Source: Stagnihabitans sp038231395
GTDB taxonomy: Bacteria; Pseudomonadota; Alphaproteobacteria; Rhodobacterales; Rhodobacteraceae
Length of the DNA stretch: 64,000 bases
Reading direction: 5' to 3'
NCBI GenBank assembly: GCA_038231395.1
Contig: JBBRLL010000014.1
Span: 1-64,000, forward strand
The translations under genes and the position numbers were made by a program. The first letter of the stretch is position 1; the number at the start of each line of letters is the position of its first letter. The notes below the pieces were generated by a model. The model made no database searches, was not told where the DNA came from, and worked only from the letters and a program-made list of their open reading frames with translations. This document shows, in pieces, positions 25,563 through 34,311 of this stretch.

Positions 25563-28500
25563 ATGAAGATCGAGCGTAAATTTACTTCGGCAAAGACCGA
25601 AGCCTACGGCGAAATGGCGTTCCAGCTGACCACTTCGGAAATTCGCAATCCCGATGGCAAGATCGTGTTCCGAAATGAGGCCGTTGAAGTGCCCGAGGGC
25701 TGGAGCCAGGTTGCCGCCGACGTTTTGGCGCAGAAGTATTTCCGCAAGGCTGGCATCCCGTCAGTGACCAAGCGCGTGACCGAAAAGGGCGTGCCGAAGT
25801 TTCTGTGGCGTCAGGTGCCGGACATGGAGGTGTTGGAGCTTTTGCCGGCGGATCAACGGTTTGTCGGCGAAACCTCAGCCAAGCAGGTGTTTGATCGCTT
25901 GGCTGGCGCCTGGACCTATTGGGGCTGGAAGGGTGGTTATTTCACCGCCGAAGCCGACGCCAAGGCCTATTTTGACGAGATGCGGTTCATGCTGGCGCGG
26001 CAGATGGCAGCGCCGAACTCTCCGCAATGGTTCAACACCGGACTGCATTGGGCATACGGCATTGATGGGCCGAGCCAAGGCCACTACTACGTTGATTATC
26101 AGTCCAAGGTTCTGACCAAGTCGGACAGCGCTTACGAACACCCCCAGCCGCATGCCTGCTTTATTCAGTCGGTCAAGGATGATCTGGTTGGCGATGGCGG
26201 CATCATGGACCTGTGGGTGCGCGAAGCGCGGCTGTTCAAATATGGCTCTGGCACCGGAACCAACTTTTCCAGCCTGCGCGGTGAGGGCGAAAAGCTGTCG
26301 GGCGGTGGCAAGTCGTCGGGCCTGATGGGGTTCCTCAAAATCGGTGACCGGGCGGCCGGCGCGATCAAATCCGGCGGCACCACGCGGCGGGCCGCCAAGA
26401 TGGTGATCTGCGACATGGATCACCCCGATATCGAGAATTTCATCAACTGGAAGGTGATCGAGGAGCAGAAGGTTGCTTCGCTGGTCGCAGGGTCCAAGCT
26501 GCATTCGGCGCGGCTGAACGATATCTTTGCGGCGATCCGGGCTTGGGATGGGTCGTCGGAAGACAGCGTTGATCCGCTCAAGAACCCGGGCTTGAAGGGT
26601 GCGATCAAGGCGGCCAAAAAGGCGATGATCCCGGACACCTATACCAACCGGATTCTGCAATATGCCAAGCAGGGGTTCGACAGCATCGAATTTCCGACTT
26701 ACGACACCGACTGGGATTCCGAGGCCTATATCACCGTCTCCGGCCAGAACTCCAACAACTCGGTTCGCGTCACGGATTCCTTCCTGAAGGCGGTCCAGCA
26801 GGATCTGCCATGGGAGTTGATCCGCCGCACCGATGGCAAGGTGGCCAAGACCCTGTCGGCGCGGGAGTTGTGGGACCAGATCGGCCATGCCGCCTGGGCC
26901 TGTGCCGACCCCGGCATCCAGTTCCACGACACCGTCAACGCCTGGCACACGTGCCCGGAAGATGGTGCCATTCGCGGCTCCAACCCGTGTTCGGAATACA
27001 TGTTCCTGGACGATACCGCCTGCAACCTCGCCTCGATGAACCTGCTGACCTTCCAGAAGAACGCGAAGTTCGATGCGGAGGCTTATATTCACGCCACCCG
27101 GCTTTGGACGATCACGCTGGAGATTTCGGTGATGATGGCGCAGTTTCCGTCCAAGGAAATAGCACAACTCTCCTATGATTTCAGGACTTTGGGGCTGGGT
27201 TATGCCAACATCGGCGGTTTGCTGATGAACATGGGGCTGGGCTACGACTCCAAGGAGGGCCGGGCTTTGTGCGGCGCTTTGACAGCACTTATGACCGGGA
27301 TTTCCTATGCGACCTCGGCAGAGATGGCCAAGGAATTGGGCGCATTTGCAGGCTATGACCGCAACCGTGCCCATATGCTGCGGGTGATCCGGAACCACCG
27401 GGCTGCGGCGCACGGCTCGCAGGAGTATCAGGGGCTGAACGTGGCCCCGGTGGCGCTGGATCAATTCAACTGCCCGGATCAAGACTTGGTTTCCCTGGCG
27501 AAATCGGCGTGGGACGAGGCTTTGGGCTTGGGTGAAGCGCATGGGTTCCGCAATGCGCAGGTGACCGTGATTGCGCCCACCGGCACCATCGGTCTGGTGA
27601 TGGATTGCGACACCACCGGCATTGAACCCGACTTCGCCTTGGTCAAGTTCAAGAAGCTGGCGGGCGGTGGCTATTTCAAGATCATCAACCAGTCGGTTCC
27701 GGCGGCTTTGGAAACCCTGGGCTATCCCGGCCACCAGATTGCCGAAATGGTGGCCTATGCGGTCGGCCACGGCTCCATCGCGCAAGCGCCTGCGATCAAC
27801 CATACCTCGTTGATCGGCCACGGCTTTGGCCCGCATGAGATTGAAAAGATCGAAGGCGCTTTGCCGTCCGCCTTCGACATCCGCTTTGTGTTCAACCAGT
27901 GGACCCTGGGTCAGGATTTCTGCAAGGGCACCCTTGGCATTCCAGAGGACAAGCTGGCCGATGCGGGCTTTGACCTTTTGCGCCACCTTGGCTTTACCAA
28001 AGCCCAGATCGACGCCTGCAACGACCATGTATGTGGCACCATGACGCTGGAGGGCGCACCCTTCCTGAAACAGCACCACTATTCGGTTTTTGACTGCGCC
28101 AACGCCTGCGGCAAAACCGGCAAACGCTATCTGTCGGTGGAAAGCCATATCCACATGATGGCAGCGGCGCAGTCCTTCATCTCCGGTGCCATCTCCAAAA
28201 CCATCAACATGCCGAATTCGGCCAGCATTTCCGAGACTTTGGCGGCTTACGAGTTGTCGCACAGCTTGGGGATCAAGGCGAACGCGCTGTACCGCGATGG
28301 GTCTAAGTTGAGCCAGCCGCTGGCCTCGGCGCTGATTGACGATGATGAGGAAGTTGAGGAGATACTGACCAACGGCTCGGCACAGGAAAAGGCGGCGGTT
28401 CTGGCTGAAAAGATCGTTGAGAAGATCATCATCCGCGAAGTCATCCGCACCAACCGCGAAAAACTGCCGGAACGCCGCAAGGGCTATACCCAAAAGGCCA

Positions 28501-29255
28501 TCGTCGGCGGGCACAAGGTCTATCTGCGCACCGGCGAATATGTCGATGGCCGTCTGGGTGAGATTTTCATCGACATGCACAAAGAGGGTGCGGGCTTTCG
28601 CGCCATGATGAACAACTTTGCCATCGCGATTTCGGTCGGGCTGCAATACGGCGTGCCGTTGGACGAATATGTCGAGGCGTTCACCTTCACGCGCTTTGAA
28701 CCGGCGGGGATGGTGCAGGGCAATGACAGCATCAAGAACGCGACCTCGATCCTGGACTATATCTTCCGCGAGCTGGCGATTTCCTATCTGGACCGGACCG
28801 ATCTGGCCCATGTCAAGCCAACCGGGCATTCGTTCGACGATCTGGGCCGTGGCGATGAAGAGGGCAAGCGCAACATCTCGGAGGTCAGCGACGTGGCCGC
28901 GACGCGCGGACTGGAGGTGATCAAGCAAATCTCCTCCACCGGGTATCTGCGGAAGCGGGTGCCGCAGGATCTGGTCGTGTTGCAGGGCGGCATGGGAATG
29001 ACCGGCTTCACCGGCATGGGATACGGCGATGCGGCCACCGCGCTGAACATGCTGGTGCCAGAGACGGCGCGGGCGATGTCGGGCGGCAGCGTGACCGCGT
29101 TGGCCACCGGGATTGTCGGCAGCGAGCTGCGGATCAAGGCCAAGATGCAAGGCTACGAGGGCGACCCCTGCGGCGAGTGCGGCAACTACACGCTGGTCCG
29201 AAACGGCACCTGCATGAAGTGCAACACCTGTGGCGGCACGAGCGGGTGCAGTTGA
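25563..29255 (+). CDS. nrdJ: adenosylcobalamin-dependent (class II) ribonucleotide reductase
   Basis: This 1230-aa enzyme makes deoxyribonucleotides using coenzyme B12. The N-terminal part has PNSPQWFNTGLHWAYG and HACFIQSV; the core has the allosteric/active-site blocks SGTGTNFSSLRGEGE, NPCSEYMFLDDTACNLASMNL and VIAPTGTIGLVMDCDTTGIEPDF. The C-terminus carries a zinc-ribbon-like CGECGNY...CMKCNTCGG, typical of the long NrdJ form and thought to pass electrons from thioredoxin. The ATG at 25563 begins the conserved sequence. It works under both aerobic and anaerobic conditions, and depends on cobalamin supply. Confidence 0.97.
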   Translation: MKIERKFTSAKTEAYGEMAFQLTTSEIRNPDGKIVFRNEAVEVPEGWSQVAADVLAQKYFRKAGIPSVTKRVTEKGVPKFLWRQVPDMEVLELLPADQRFVGETSAKQVFDRLAGAWTYWGWKGGYFTAEADAKAYFDEMRFMLARQMAAPNSPQWFNTGLHWAYGIDGPSQGHYYVDYQSKVLTKSDSAYEHPQPHACFIQSVKDDLVGDGGIMDLWVREARLFKYGSGTGTNFSSLRGEGEKLSGGGKSSGLMGFLKIGDRAAGAIKSGGTTRRAAKMVICDMDHPDIENFINWKVIEEQKVASLVAGSKLHSARLNDIFAAIRAWDGSSEDSVDPLKNPGLKGAIKAAKKAMIPDTYTNRILQYAKQGFDSIEFPTYDTDWDSEAYITVSGQNSNNSVRVTDSFLKAVQQDLPWELIRRTDGKVAKTLSARELWDQIGHAAWACADPGIQFHDTVNAWHTCPEDGAIRGSNPCSEYMFLDDTACNLASMNLLTFQKNAKFDAEAYIHATRLWTITLEISVMMAQFPSKEIAQLSYDFRTLGLGYANIGGLLMNMGLGYDSKEGRALCGALTALMTGISYATSAEMAKELGAFAGYDRNRAHMLRVIRNHRAAAHGSQEYQGLNVAPVALDQFNCPDQDLVSLAKSAWDEALGLGEAHGFRNAQVTVIAPTGTIGLVMDCDTTGIEPDFALVKFKKLAGGGYFKIINQSVPAALETLGYPGHQIAEMVAYAVGHGSIAQAPAINHTSLIGHGFGPHEIEKIEGALPSAFDIRFVFNQWTLGQDFCKGTLGIPEDKLADAGFDLLRHLGFTKAQIDACNDHVCGTMTLEGAPFLKQHHYSVFDCANACGKTGKRYLSVESHIHMMAAAQSFISGAISKTINMPNSASISETLAAYELSHSLGIKANALYRDGSKLSQPLASALIDDDEEVEEILTNGSAQEKAAVLAEKIVEKIIIREVIRTNREKLPERRKGYTQKAIVGGHKVYLRTGEYVDGRLGEIFIDMHKEGAGFRAMMNNFAIAISVGLQYGVPLDEYVEAFTFTRFEPAGMVQGNDSIKNATSILDYIFRELAISYLDRTDLAHVKPTGHSFDDLGRGDEEGKRNISEVSDVAATRGLEVIKQISSTGYLRKRVPQDLVVLQGGMGMTGFTGMGYGDAATALNMLVPETARAMSGGSVTALATGIVGSELRIKAKMQGYEGDPCGECGNYTLVRNGTCMKCNTCGGTSGCS

Positions 29256-29362
29256 TCAGATTGAGGTAATCCGGGCCTGCTGCGCGTCTTCTTGGCGTCA
29301 GGGTCCTTGAGGACTGAGCGCGCAGCAAACCAGGGGAAGTTCACCCGATCTGCGAGGACCAA

Positions 29363-29394
29363 ACAGGGCGGGGTAATCCCCGCCCTGTGCTTTT
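29363..29394 (+). terminator. rho-independent terminator of nrdJ
   Basis: An 11-bp perfect stem ACAGGGCGGGG-TAAT-CCCCGCCCTGT is followed by GCTTTTG, about 108 nt after the nrdJ stop. Confidence 0.8.
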
Positions 29395-29447
29395 GAGTGG
29401 TCGCAAAGACAGTTGATGCTTTCAAGGCGGTCTTCTGACGGCAGACG

Positions 29448-30146
29448 TCACGCCTCCCTTACCTCGCCCCAGCGGTAGCCTATTCCCGGTTCGGTGGTGA
29501 TCAGGTCGGGGATGGCGGGGTCGGCTTCGATCTTCTGGCGCAGTTGGCGGATGAACACGCGCAGGTAGGGCAGGTCGTCGACATGGGCCGGGCCCCAGAC
29601 TTGTTTCAGAAGTTGGCGGTGGGTCAGCACCCGCCCGGGATTGCGGGCGAGCAGGGTCAGCAGGTCGTACTCCTTCGGGGTCAGCCGCAGGGCCGTTCCG
29701 GACAGGGTGGCGGTATGGGCGGCAAGGTTGATCTCCAGCGTGCCATGGCGGATCACCTCGGGGTCGGCGGTTTTAGCCATCGGTTGGGTGGCGCGCAGGG
29801 TGGCGCGCAGGCGGGCCAGAAGCTCGCCAATGCCGAAGGGTTTGGCCACAAAGTCGTTGGCACCAAGGTCAAGCGCCATGATCTTCTCCATCTCCTGATC
29901 ATGGGCCGACAGGACGATGATGGGCACCTCGCTGGTGGCGCGAAGCCGCTCGATCACCGTTTTGCCGTTCAGGTCGGGCAGGCCGAGGTCAAGGATGATC
30001 AGGTCGAATGCGGTTTCGGCGGCGGCGGTCAGGCCGGATTGACCGGTGGTGGCTTGCGTCACGCCATAGCCGGAGGCGGTCAGGGCATGGGCGAGAAAGC
30101 GCTGGATCTGCGGCTCGTCGTCGATGATCAGGATGCTGGGGGTCAT
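29448..30146 (-). CDS. kdpE: KdpE-like OmpR-family response regulator
   Basis: This 232-aa regulator has a receiver domain (phospho-acceptor Asp-53 in LIILDLGLPD, signature Lys in ANDFVAKPFG) and a C-terminal winged-helix DNA-binding domain (LTPKEYDLLTLLARNPGRVLTHRQLL). Sequence is KdpE-like. Its start overlaps the stop of the sensor kinase gene by 4 nt. The usual targets kdpFABC are not in the window; kup, encoded divergently, is the obvious candidate target, by inference. Confidence 0.85.
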   Translation of the reverse strand: MTPSILIIDDEPQIQRFLAHALTASGYGVTQATTGQSGLTAAAETAFDLIILDLGLPDLNGKTVIERLRATSEVPIIVLSAHDQEMEKIMALDLGANDFVAKPFGIGELLARLRATLRATQPMAKTADPEVIRHGTLEINLAAHTATLSGTALRLTPKEYDLLTLLARNPGRVLTHRQLLKQVWGPAHVDDLPYLRVFIRQLRQKIEADPAIPDLITTEPGIGYRWGEVREA

Positions 30147-32029
30147 GTGGGGGTCATGGCTCGGGCACTTTGCTCTGGCAGGGGCAGGCTGATATGGAAG
30201 GCACAGCCTGTGGCGCGGTTTTCTGCCGTCAGCGTGCCGCCCAAGGCCTGCACGATGCCACGGCAGATGTTCAGGCCAAGGCCAGTTCCAGCGGTGGCGT
30301 GCGGGGCGGCGCGGAAAAAGGGGGCGAAGATGCTCTCCGCCTTGGTGGGGTCGATCAGCGCGGGGTCGATGCCAGGCCCTTGGTCGCGTACGGAGAGGAC
30401 GATCCTGTCGCCAGCGCGTGCTGAGAGTCCGGTTTTGCTCCAGATCTCGACCTGCGCCGCAAGCCCGGCCTGCGCCAAAAGCCCGGCCTGCGCCAAAAGC
30501 CCGGCCTGCGCCAAAAGCCCGGCCTGCGGCGAGGGCTCAGAGTGAGCCGGGTGCGGGACCCGTGGCGATAGTCCAACTTGCGCAGAGAGCCTCACTTGAC
30601 CGTCAACCCAGACCTGCGCCGGTCGGGGCGAGAATTTCACGGCATTGTCGATCAGGTTGAACAGCGCCTGTTCCAGAAGGCCAGCCTCGGCGCGGATCAG
30701 CGGCAGGTCGGGCGTGGTCAGGGTCAGGACCGCTTCAGGAAAGGCGCGTTTGGCGCGGGTGATGGCGGCTTGCATCACCTCCACCGGGTCCACCCATGTC
30801 AGGTGCAGGGTCAGGCCGGATTGCAGCCGTGTCATGTGCAGCAGGTTGTCCACGTGGCGCGACAGGCGTTGGGCCTCTTCCTCGATGGCCAGTTCCAGAT
30901 CGCTGCGCGCTTCGGGCGGCAGGGTAGGGCCAAGTTCGCGCAGGGTGGTGATGGACCCGAGGATGGTGGCCAGAGGGGTGCGCAGGTCATGCGACAGCGA
31001 GGTGAGGAGGGCTGAGCGCAGGGCCTCACGGTCGGCGGCGATGCGGGCGGCCTCGGCCTTGGTGGCAAAGGCCGCGCGGTCCAGCGCAAGACTGGCCTGA
31101 CGGCAGATGATGGCGAGGGCCTGATCGCGGAAGGCGGCAGCGCGGCTTGGGGCGGCATAGCCGAGGACCACGCCCTCGTGCAACGGAACAAAGGTCATTT
31201 GTGAACCGTCCCATCCCGGTTGCACCCCGTTTTGAAGGCTTTGGCGGTTCAGCGCCCGGTCTGCGGCAGAAAGGTCGGCGCTGTCGGGACGGGCGCCGGG
31301 CGGATGGCTTGCCACAAGGTCCAGCGTTTGGGTCTTGCGCAAGGTTTCGTCCTGCTTTTGGCCCCCCATCTGACCCCCCATCTGACCCCCAGTCTGGCGC
31401 GCAGTCTGGCCCGCAGTCGCTCCGGCAGGTTCACCGGTAGTCTGGCTCAATACCATGGCGGGGCCGTGGGCTATGGCGGCGAGGTGGCGGGGCAGGGCGC
31501 GCAACAAAGCCTCGGGGTCGTTCAGTTGGGCCAGATCGGCGGCGAAATCGGACAGGGCTTGCAACACATCGGCGCGGGTCTTGGCGGCGTCAGCCTCTTC
31601 TCGCAACCGTCCGGCCAGAAATCCGGTCAGGGCCGCAACCAGCAGGAACTCTGCCAAGGCCACGAAGTCGGCCGGGTTTTCGATGCGGAAGGTGTAATAG
31701 GGCACGACGAACAGGAAGTTGACGACGCCAAAGGCCGCGAAGGCGCTGGCGATCCCAACCCAGAAACCATAGCGGGTTGAGGCCATCAGGACAGCGGCGA
31801 AGAACACGAACAGGCCGGAGGTTTCGGGCCAGACCGACCGGGTCAGTCCGGTGATGACGGCAGCGACCGCCAGAAAGGCTGCGGTGGCGGCCAAGCCCCC
31901 GATGGTGGGGCTGGCGCTCCACCGCGGTTGGGAATTGGGGCTTGGGTCAATCGTCAGGCGTGGCTTTGACCCTGTCGTTGCGGTCGTGATTTCCAGTTGG
32001 ATGAGGTGGAGGGCATCTGGGTCAGACAT
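30143..32029 (-). CDS. KdpD-like sensor histidine kinase lacking the N-terminal KdpD/Usp domains
   Basis: This protein of about 628 aa carries a DUF4118 four-helix membrane segment (residues ~35-130), a GAF-like region, HisKA with phospho-acceptor His-347 (SLSHDLRTPL) and an ATPase domain with N box (FNLIDNAVKFS), G1 (RDQGPGID) and G2 (GTGLGLNI). It lacks the ~350-residue cytoplasmic KdpD sensor and universal-stress domains of full KdpD. Odd features: about 60 extra residues between N box and G1, made of GLLAQA repeats, and a second low-complexity stretch (GGQMGGQMGGQ) before HisKA. An upstream ATG at 32095 is possible, but the ATG at 32029 leaves a more plausible promoter gap to kup. Confidence 0.82.
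   Translation of the reverse strand: MSDPDALHLIQLEITTATTGSKPRLTIDPSPNSQPRWSASPTIGGLAATAAFLAVAAVITGLTRSVWPETSGLFVFFAAVLMASTRYGFWVGIASAFAAFGVVNFLFVVPYYTFRIENPADFVALAEFLLVAALTGFLAGRLREEADAAKTRADVLQALSDFAADLAQLNDPEALLRALPRHLAAIAHGPAMVLSQTTGEPAGATAGQTARQTGGQMGGQMGGQKQDETLRKTQTLDLVASHPPGARPDSADLSAADRALNRQSLQNGVQPGWDGSQMTFVPLHEGVVLGYAAPSRAAAFRDQALAIICRQASLALDRAAFATKAEAARIAADREALRSALLTSLSHDLRTPLATILGSITTLRELGPTLPPEARSDLELAIEEEAQRLSRHVDNLLHMTRLQSGLTLHLTWVDPVEVMQAAITRAKRAFPEAVLTLTTPDLPLIRAEAGLLEQALFNLIDNAVKFSPRPAQVWVDGQVRLSAQVGLSPRVPHPAHSEPSPQAGLLAQAGLLAQAGLLAQAGLAAQVEIWSKTGLSARAGDRIVLSVRDQGPGIDPALIDPTKAESIFAPFFRAAPHATAGTGLGLNICRGIVQALGGTLTAENRATGCAFHISLPLPEQSARAMTPT
30461..30532. repeat. 18-bp tandem repeat inside the sensor kinase ATPase domain
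   Basis: Three perfect copies and one degenerate copy of an 18-bp unit (AAGCCCGGCCTGCGCCAA on the plus strand) lie head to tail. On the coding strand each unit gives a six-residue GLLAQA-type repeat, so copy changes keep the frame. Confidence 0.9.
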
Positions 32030-32174
32030 GGCGCGTTTGTGCGGTGTCTCGCCCGGTCCTGTCCATATCTTTATGAAAACTTTATGCGCCGCCATGGCAA
32101 TCCCCGTCGTTTCCTTATGCGCAAAGGATCAGATCACGCCCTGGCAGCCGGGAGTCCGGCGTTACAGGTGAAGC

Positions 32175-34073
32175 ATGTCGGTTATGTCTGAAATCTCTCA
32201 ATCTGCGCATCCCGCCAAGAAGGCCGGGCTTTTCGCCTTGTCGCTTGGCTCCATCGGGGTGGTTTATGGCGATATCGGCACCTCGCCCTTGTATGCCTTT
32301 CGCGAAACCATGCTGGCGGCGGGGGCGCGCAATGGCGTGAAGGTGGCGGATGTTCTGGGCGGGTTGTCCCTGATCCTGTGGACGCTGATGATCATCGTGA
32401 CGTTAAAATACGTGGTGATCCTGCTGCGGGCCGACAACCGGGGCGAAGGCGGCACGCTGTCGCTGCTGGCTTTGGCGCAGTCGGCGATGGGGCGCAGGGC
32501 GACCTGGGTTCTGGTGATGGGTATGTTTGGTGCCGCCCTGTTTTACGGCGATGCGGTGATCACGCCGGCGATTTCGGTGCTGTCGGCGGTGGAGGGGTTG
32601 TCAATTGTCACCTCCAAACTGCAAGTCTTCGTGGTCCCGATCACGCTTGGCATCATCGTCGGGCTGTTTGCGGTGCAAAGCCGGGGCACCTCGACGGTCG
32701 CAAGTTTCTTTGGCCCGATCACGCTGCTTTGGTTCTTGATCCTGGCCGAGGGCGGGGTGGTGCATATTCTGACCCGGCCAGAGGTGCTGGCGGCGTTCAA
32801 TCCGGCCTATGCGGTGCTGTTTTTGCAAAGTCACGGGGCCGTCGGGCTGGCTGTGCTGGGGGCTGTGTTTCTGGCAGTGACCGGGGCTGAGGCGCTTTAT
32901 GCCGACCTTGGCCACTTTGGTCGCGCGCCCATTCAGCTTGCGTGGTTGGCGGTGGCGTTTCCGGCGCTGGTCCTGAATTATCTGGGGCAAGGCGCTTTGC
33001 TGTTGTCCGATCCGACCGTGTTGGACAACCCGTTCTTCCTGATGTTCCCCAAGGCCGCCCTGTTGCCCATCGTGGCCTTGGCGACCTGTGCGACCATCAT
33101 CGCCAGTCAGGCCGTGATCACCGGAGCCTTCTCGCTGACCCGGCAAGCGATCCAGTTGCGGCTGTTCCCGCGCATGCGGATCCGTCACACGTCCGAAACC
33201 CAACTTGGGCAAATCTTCCTGCCTTCGGTCAACACCCTGCTGATGATTGCGGTTCTGCTGCTGGTGGTGTCGTTCGGCTCCTCCACCGCGCTGGCCAATG
33301 CTTACGGCATCAGTGTGACCGGCACGATGGTGGTGACTGCGCTTTTGGCGATCATCGTGGTCAACAGGCATTGGCACTGGCCGCTCTGGTCCGCGATTTT
33401 GCTGATGCTGCCGTTTCTTCTGATTGATCTGATCTTTCTGGGGGCCAATATGCTGAAAGTCGTGGAGGGCGGCTATGTCCCGCTGTGCATCGCCGCCGTC
33501 ATGGTGCTGATCATGTGGACCTGGGTCAAGGGCACCGCCTTGTTGATGGCCAAAGAGCAAAGCAGCGAGGTGCCGATGGACCTGATCCTGCGGCAGATGG
33601 AAAAGAAGCCGTTGCCGATCATTTCGGGTACGGCCGTGTTTTTGACCGCGAACCCGGAGTTTGCGCCGGTGGCCCTGATGCACAGTCTCAAACACTTCAA
33701 GTCGGTGCATGAGCAGAACGTGATCCTGACTGTCGTCACCGCGACCGTGCCGCGGATCGAACCGGAAGACCGGGTGGAGATGGCCGATATTGGCCCGCGC
33801 TTCCGCAAGGTCACGATGACCTTCGGCTATATGGAGGATCCCAACGTTCCGAAGGCTTTGGCGGATTGCGGCAAGTTCGGGTGGAAGTTCGACATCATGT
33901 CAACCTCGTTCATCCTGTCGCGCCGCACGATCAAGCTGTCCAGCAAGAGCCAGTTGCCGGGATGGCAAAGCCGGTTGTTCATTTTTCTGGCCCGCAATGC
34001 GGCTGGTGCGTCGGACTACTTCAAGATCCCGGCCGGGCGCGTGGTGGAAATCGGTACGCAGGTCAATCTGTAG
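32175..34073 (+). CDS. kup: Kup potassium uptake protein
   Basis: This 632-aa K+:H+ symporter has about twelve membrane helices followed by a C-terminal cytoplasmic domain of ~170 residues. The hallmark N-terminal segment GSIGVVYGDIGTSPLYAFRE is present, as are RADNRGEGGTLSLLAL and FYGDAVITPAISVLSAVEG. Start at 32175 has AGGTG nearby. It is divergent from the KdpDE-like genes, with a shared region of about 80-145 nt, which suggests local control of K+ uptake. Confidence 0.96.
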   Translation: MSVMSEISQSAHPAKKAGLFALSLGSIGVVYGDIGTSPLYAFRETMLAAGARNGVKVADVLGGLSLILWTLMIIVTLKYVVILLRADNRGEGGTLSLLALAQSAMGRRATWVLVMGMFGAALFYGDAVITPAISVLSAVEGLSIVTSKLQVFVVPITLGIIVGLFAVQSRGTSTVASFFGPITLLWFLILAEGGVVHILTRPEVLAAFNPAYAVLFLQSHGAVGLAVLGAVFLAVTGAEALYADLGHFGRAPIQLAWLAVAFPALVLNYLGQGALLLSDPTVLDNPFFLMFPKAALLPIVALATCATIIASQAVITGAFSLTRQAIQLRLFPRMRIRHTSETQLGQIFLPSVNTLLMIAVLLLVVSFGSSTALANAYGISVTGTMVVTALLAIIVVNRHWHWPLWSAILLMLPFLLIDLIFLGANMLKVVEGGYVPLCIAAVMVLIMWTWVKGTALLMAKEQSSEVPMDLILRQMEKKPLPIISGTAVFLTANPEFAPVALMHSLKHFKSVHEQNVILTVVTATVPRIEPEDRVEMADIGPRFRKVTMTFGYMEDPNVPKALADCGKFGWKFDIMSTSFILSRRTIKLSSKSQLPGWQSRLFIFLARNAAGASDYFKIPAGRVVEIGTQVNL

Positions 34074-34311
34074 CCGATACGCGGGCAATCGGGTTGTGGC
34101 TCTCCGAAAGCAGGAAGGTGCGGGGTGGACACATCAACCTGCTTTCGGACGTCGCCTGTCAGACTGCGGGCGAAGAACCTCAGAAGGTGAACTTCGCCCG
34201 ATGCACGAGCGGCGGAGGAATAGAGGCGTTCGACCTCGCGTGGCGGACGACAGGCAGCGACTTTCGCTTGGCGGATCCGGAAAACCGCTGCTCGATTTTC
34301 CGTTCAACACC

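Noticed and set aside
25875..29150. 1091-codon open frame antisense to nrdJ
   Set aside because: Product is low-complexity and unrelated to any family; nrdJ on the other strand is beyond doubt.
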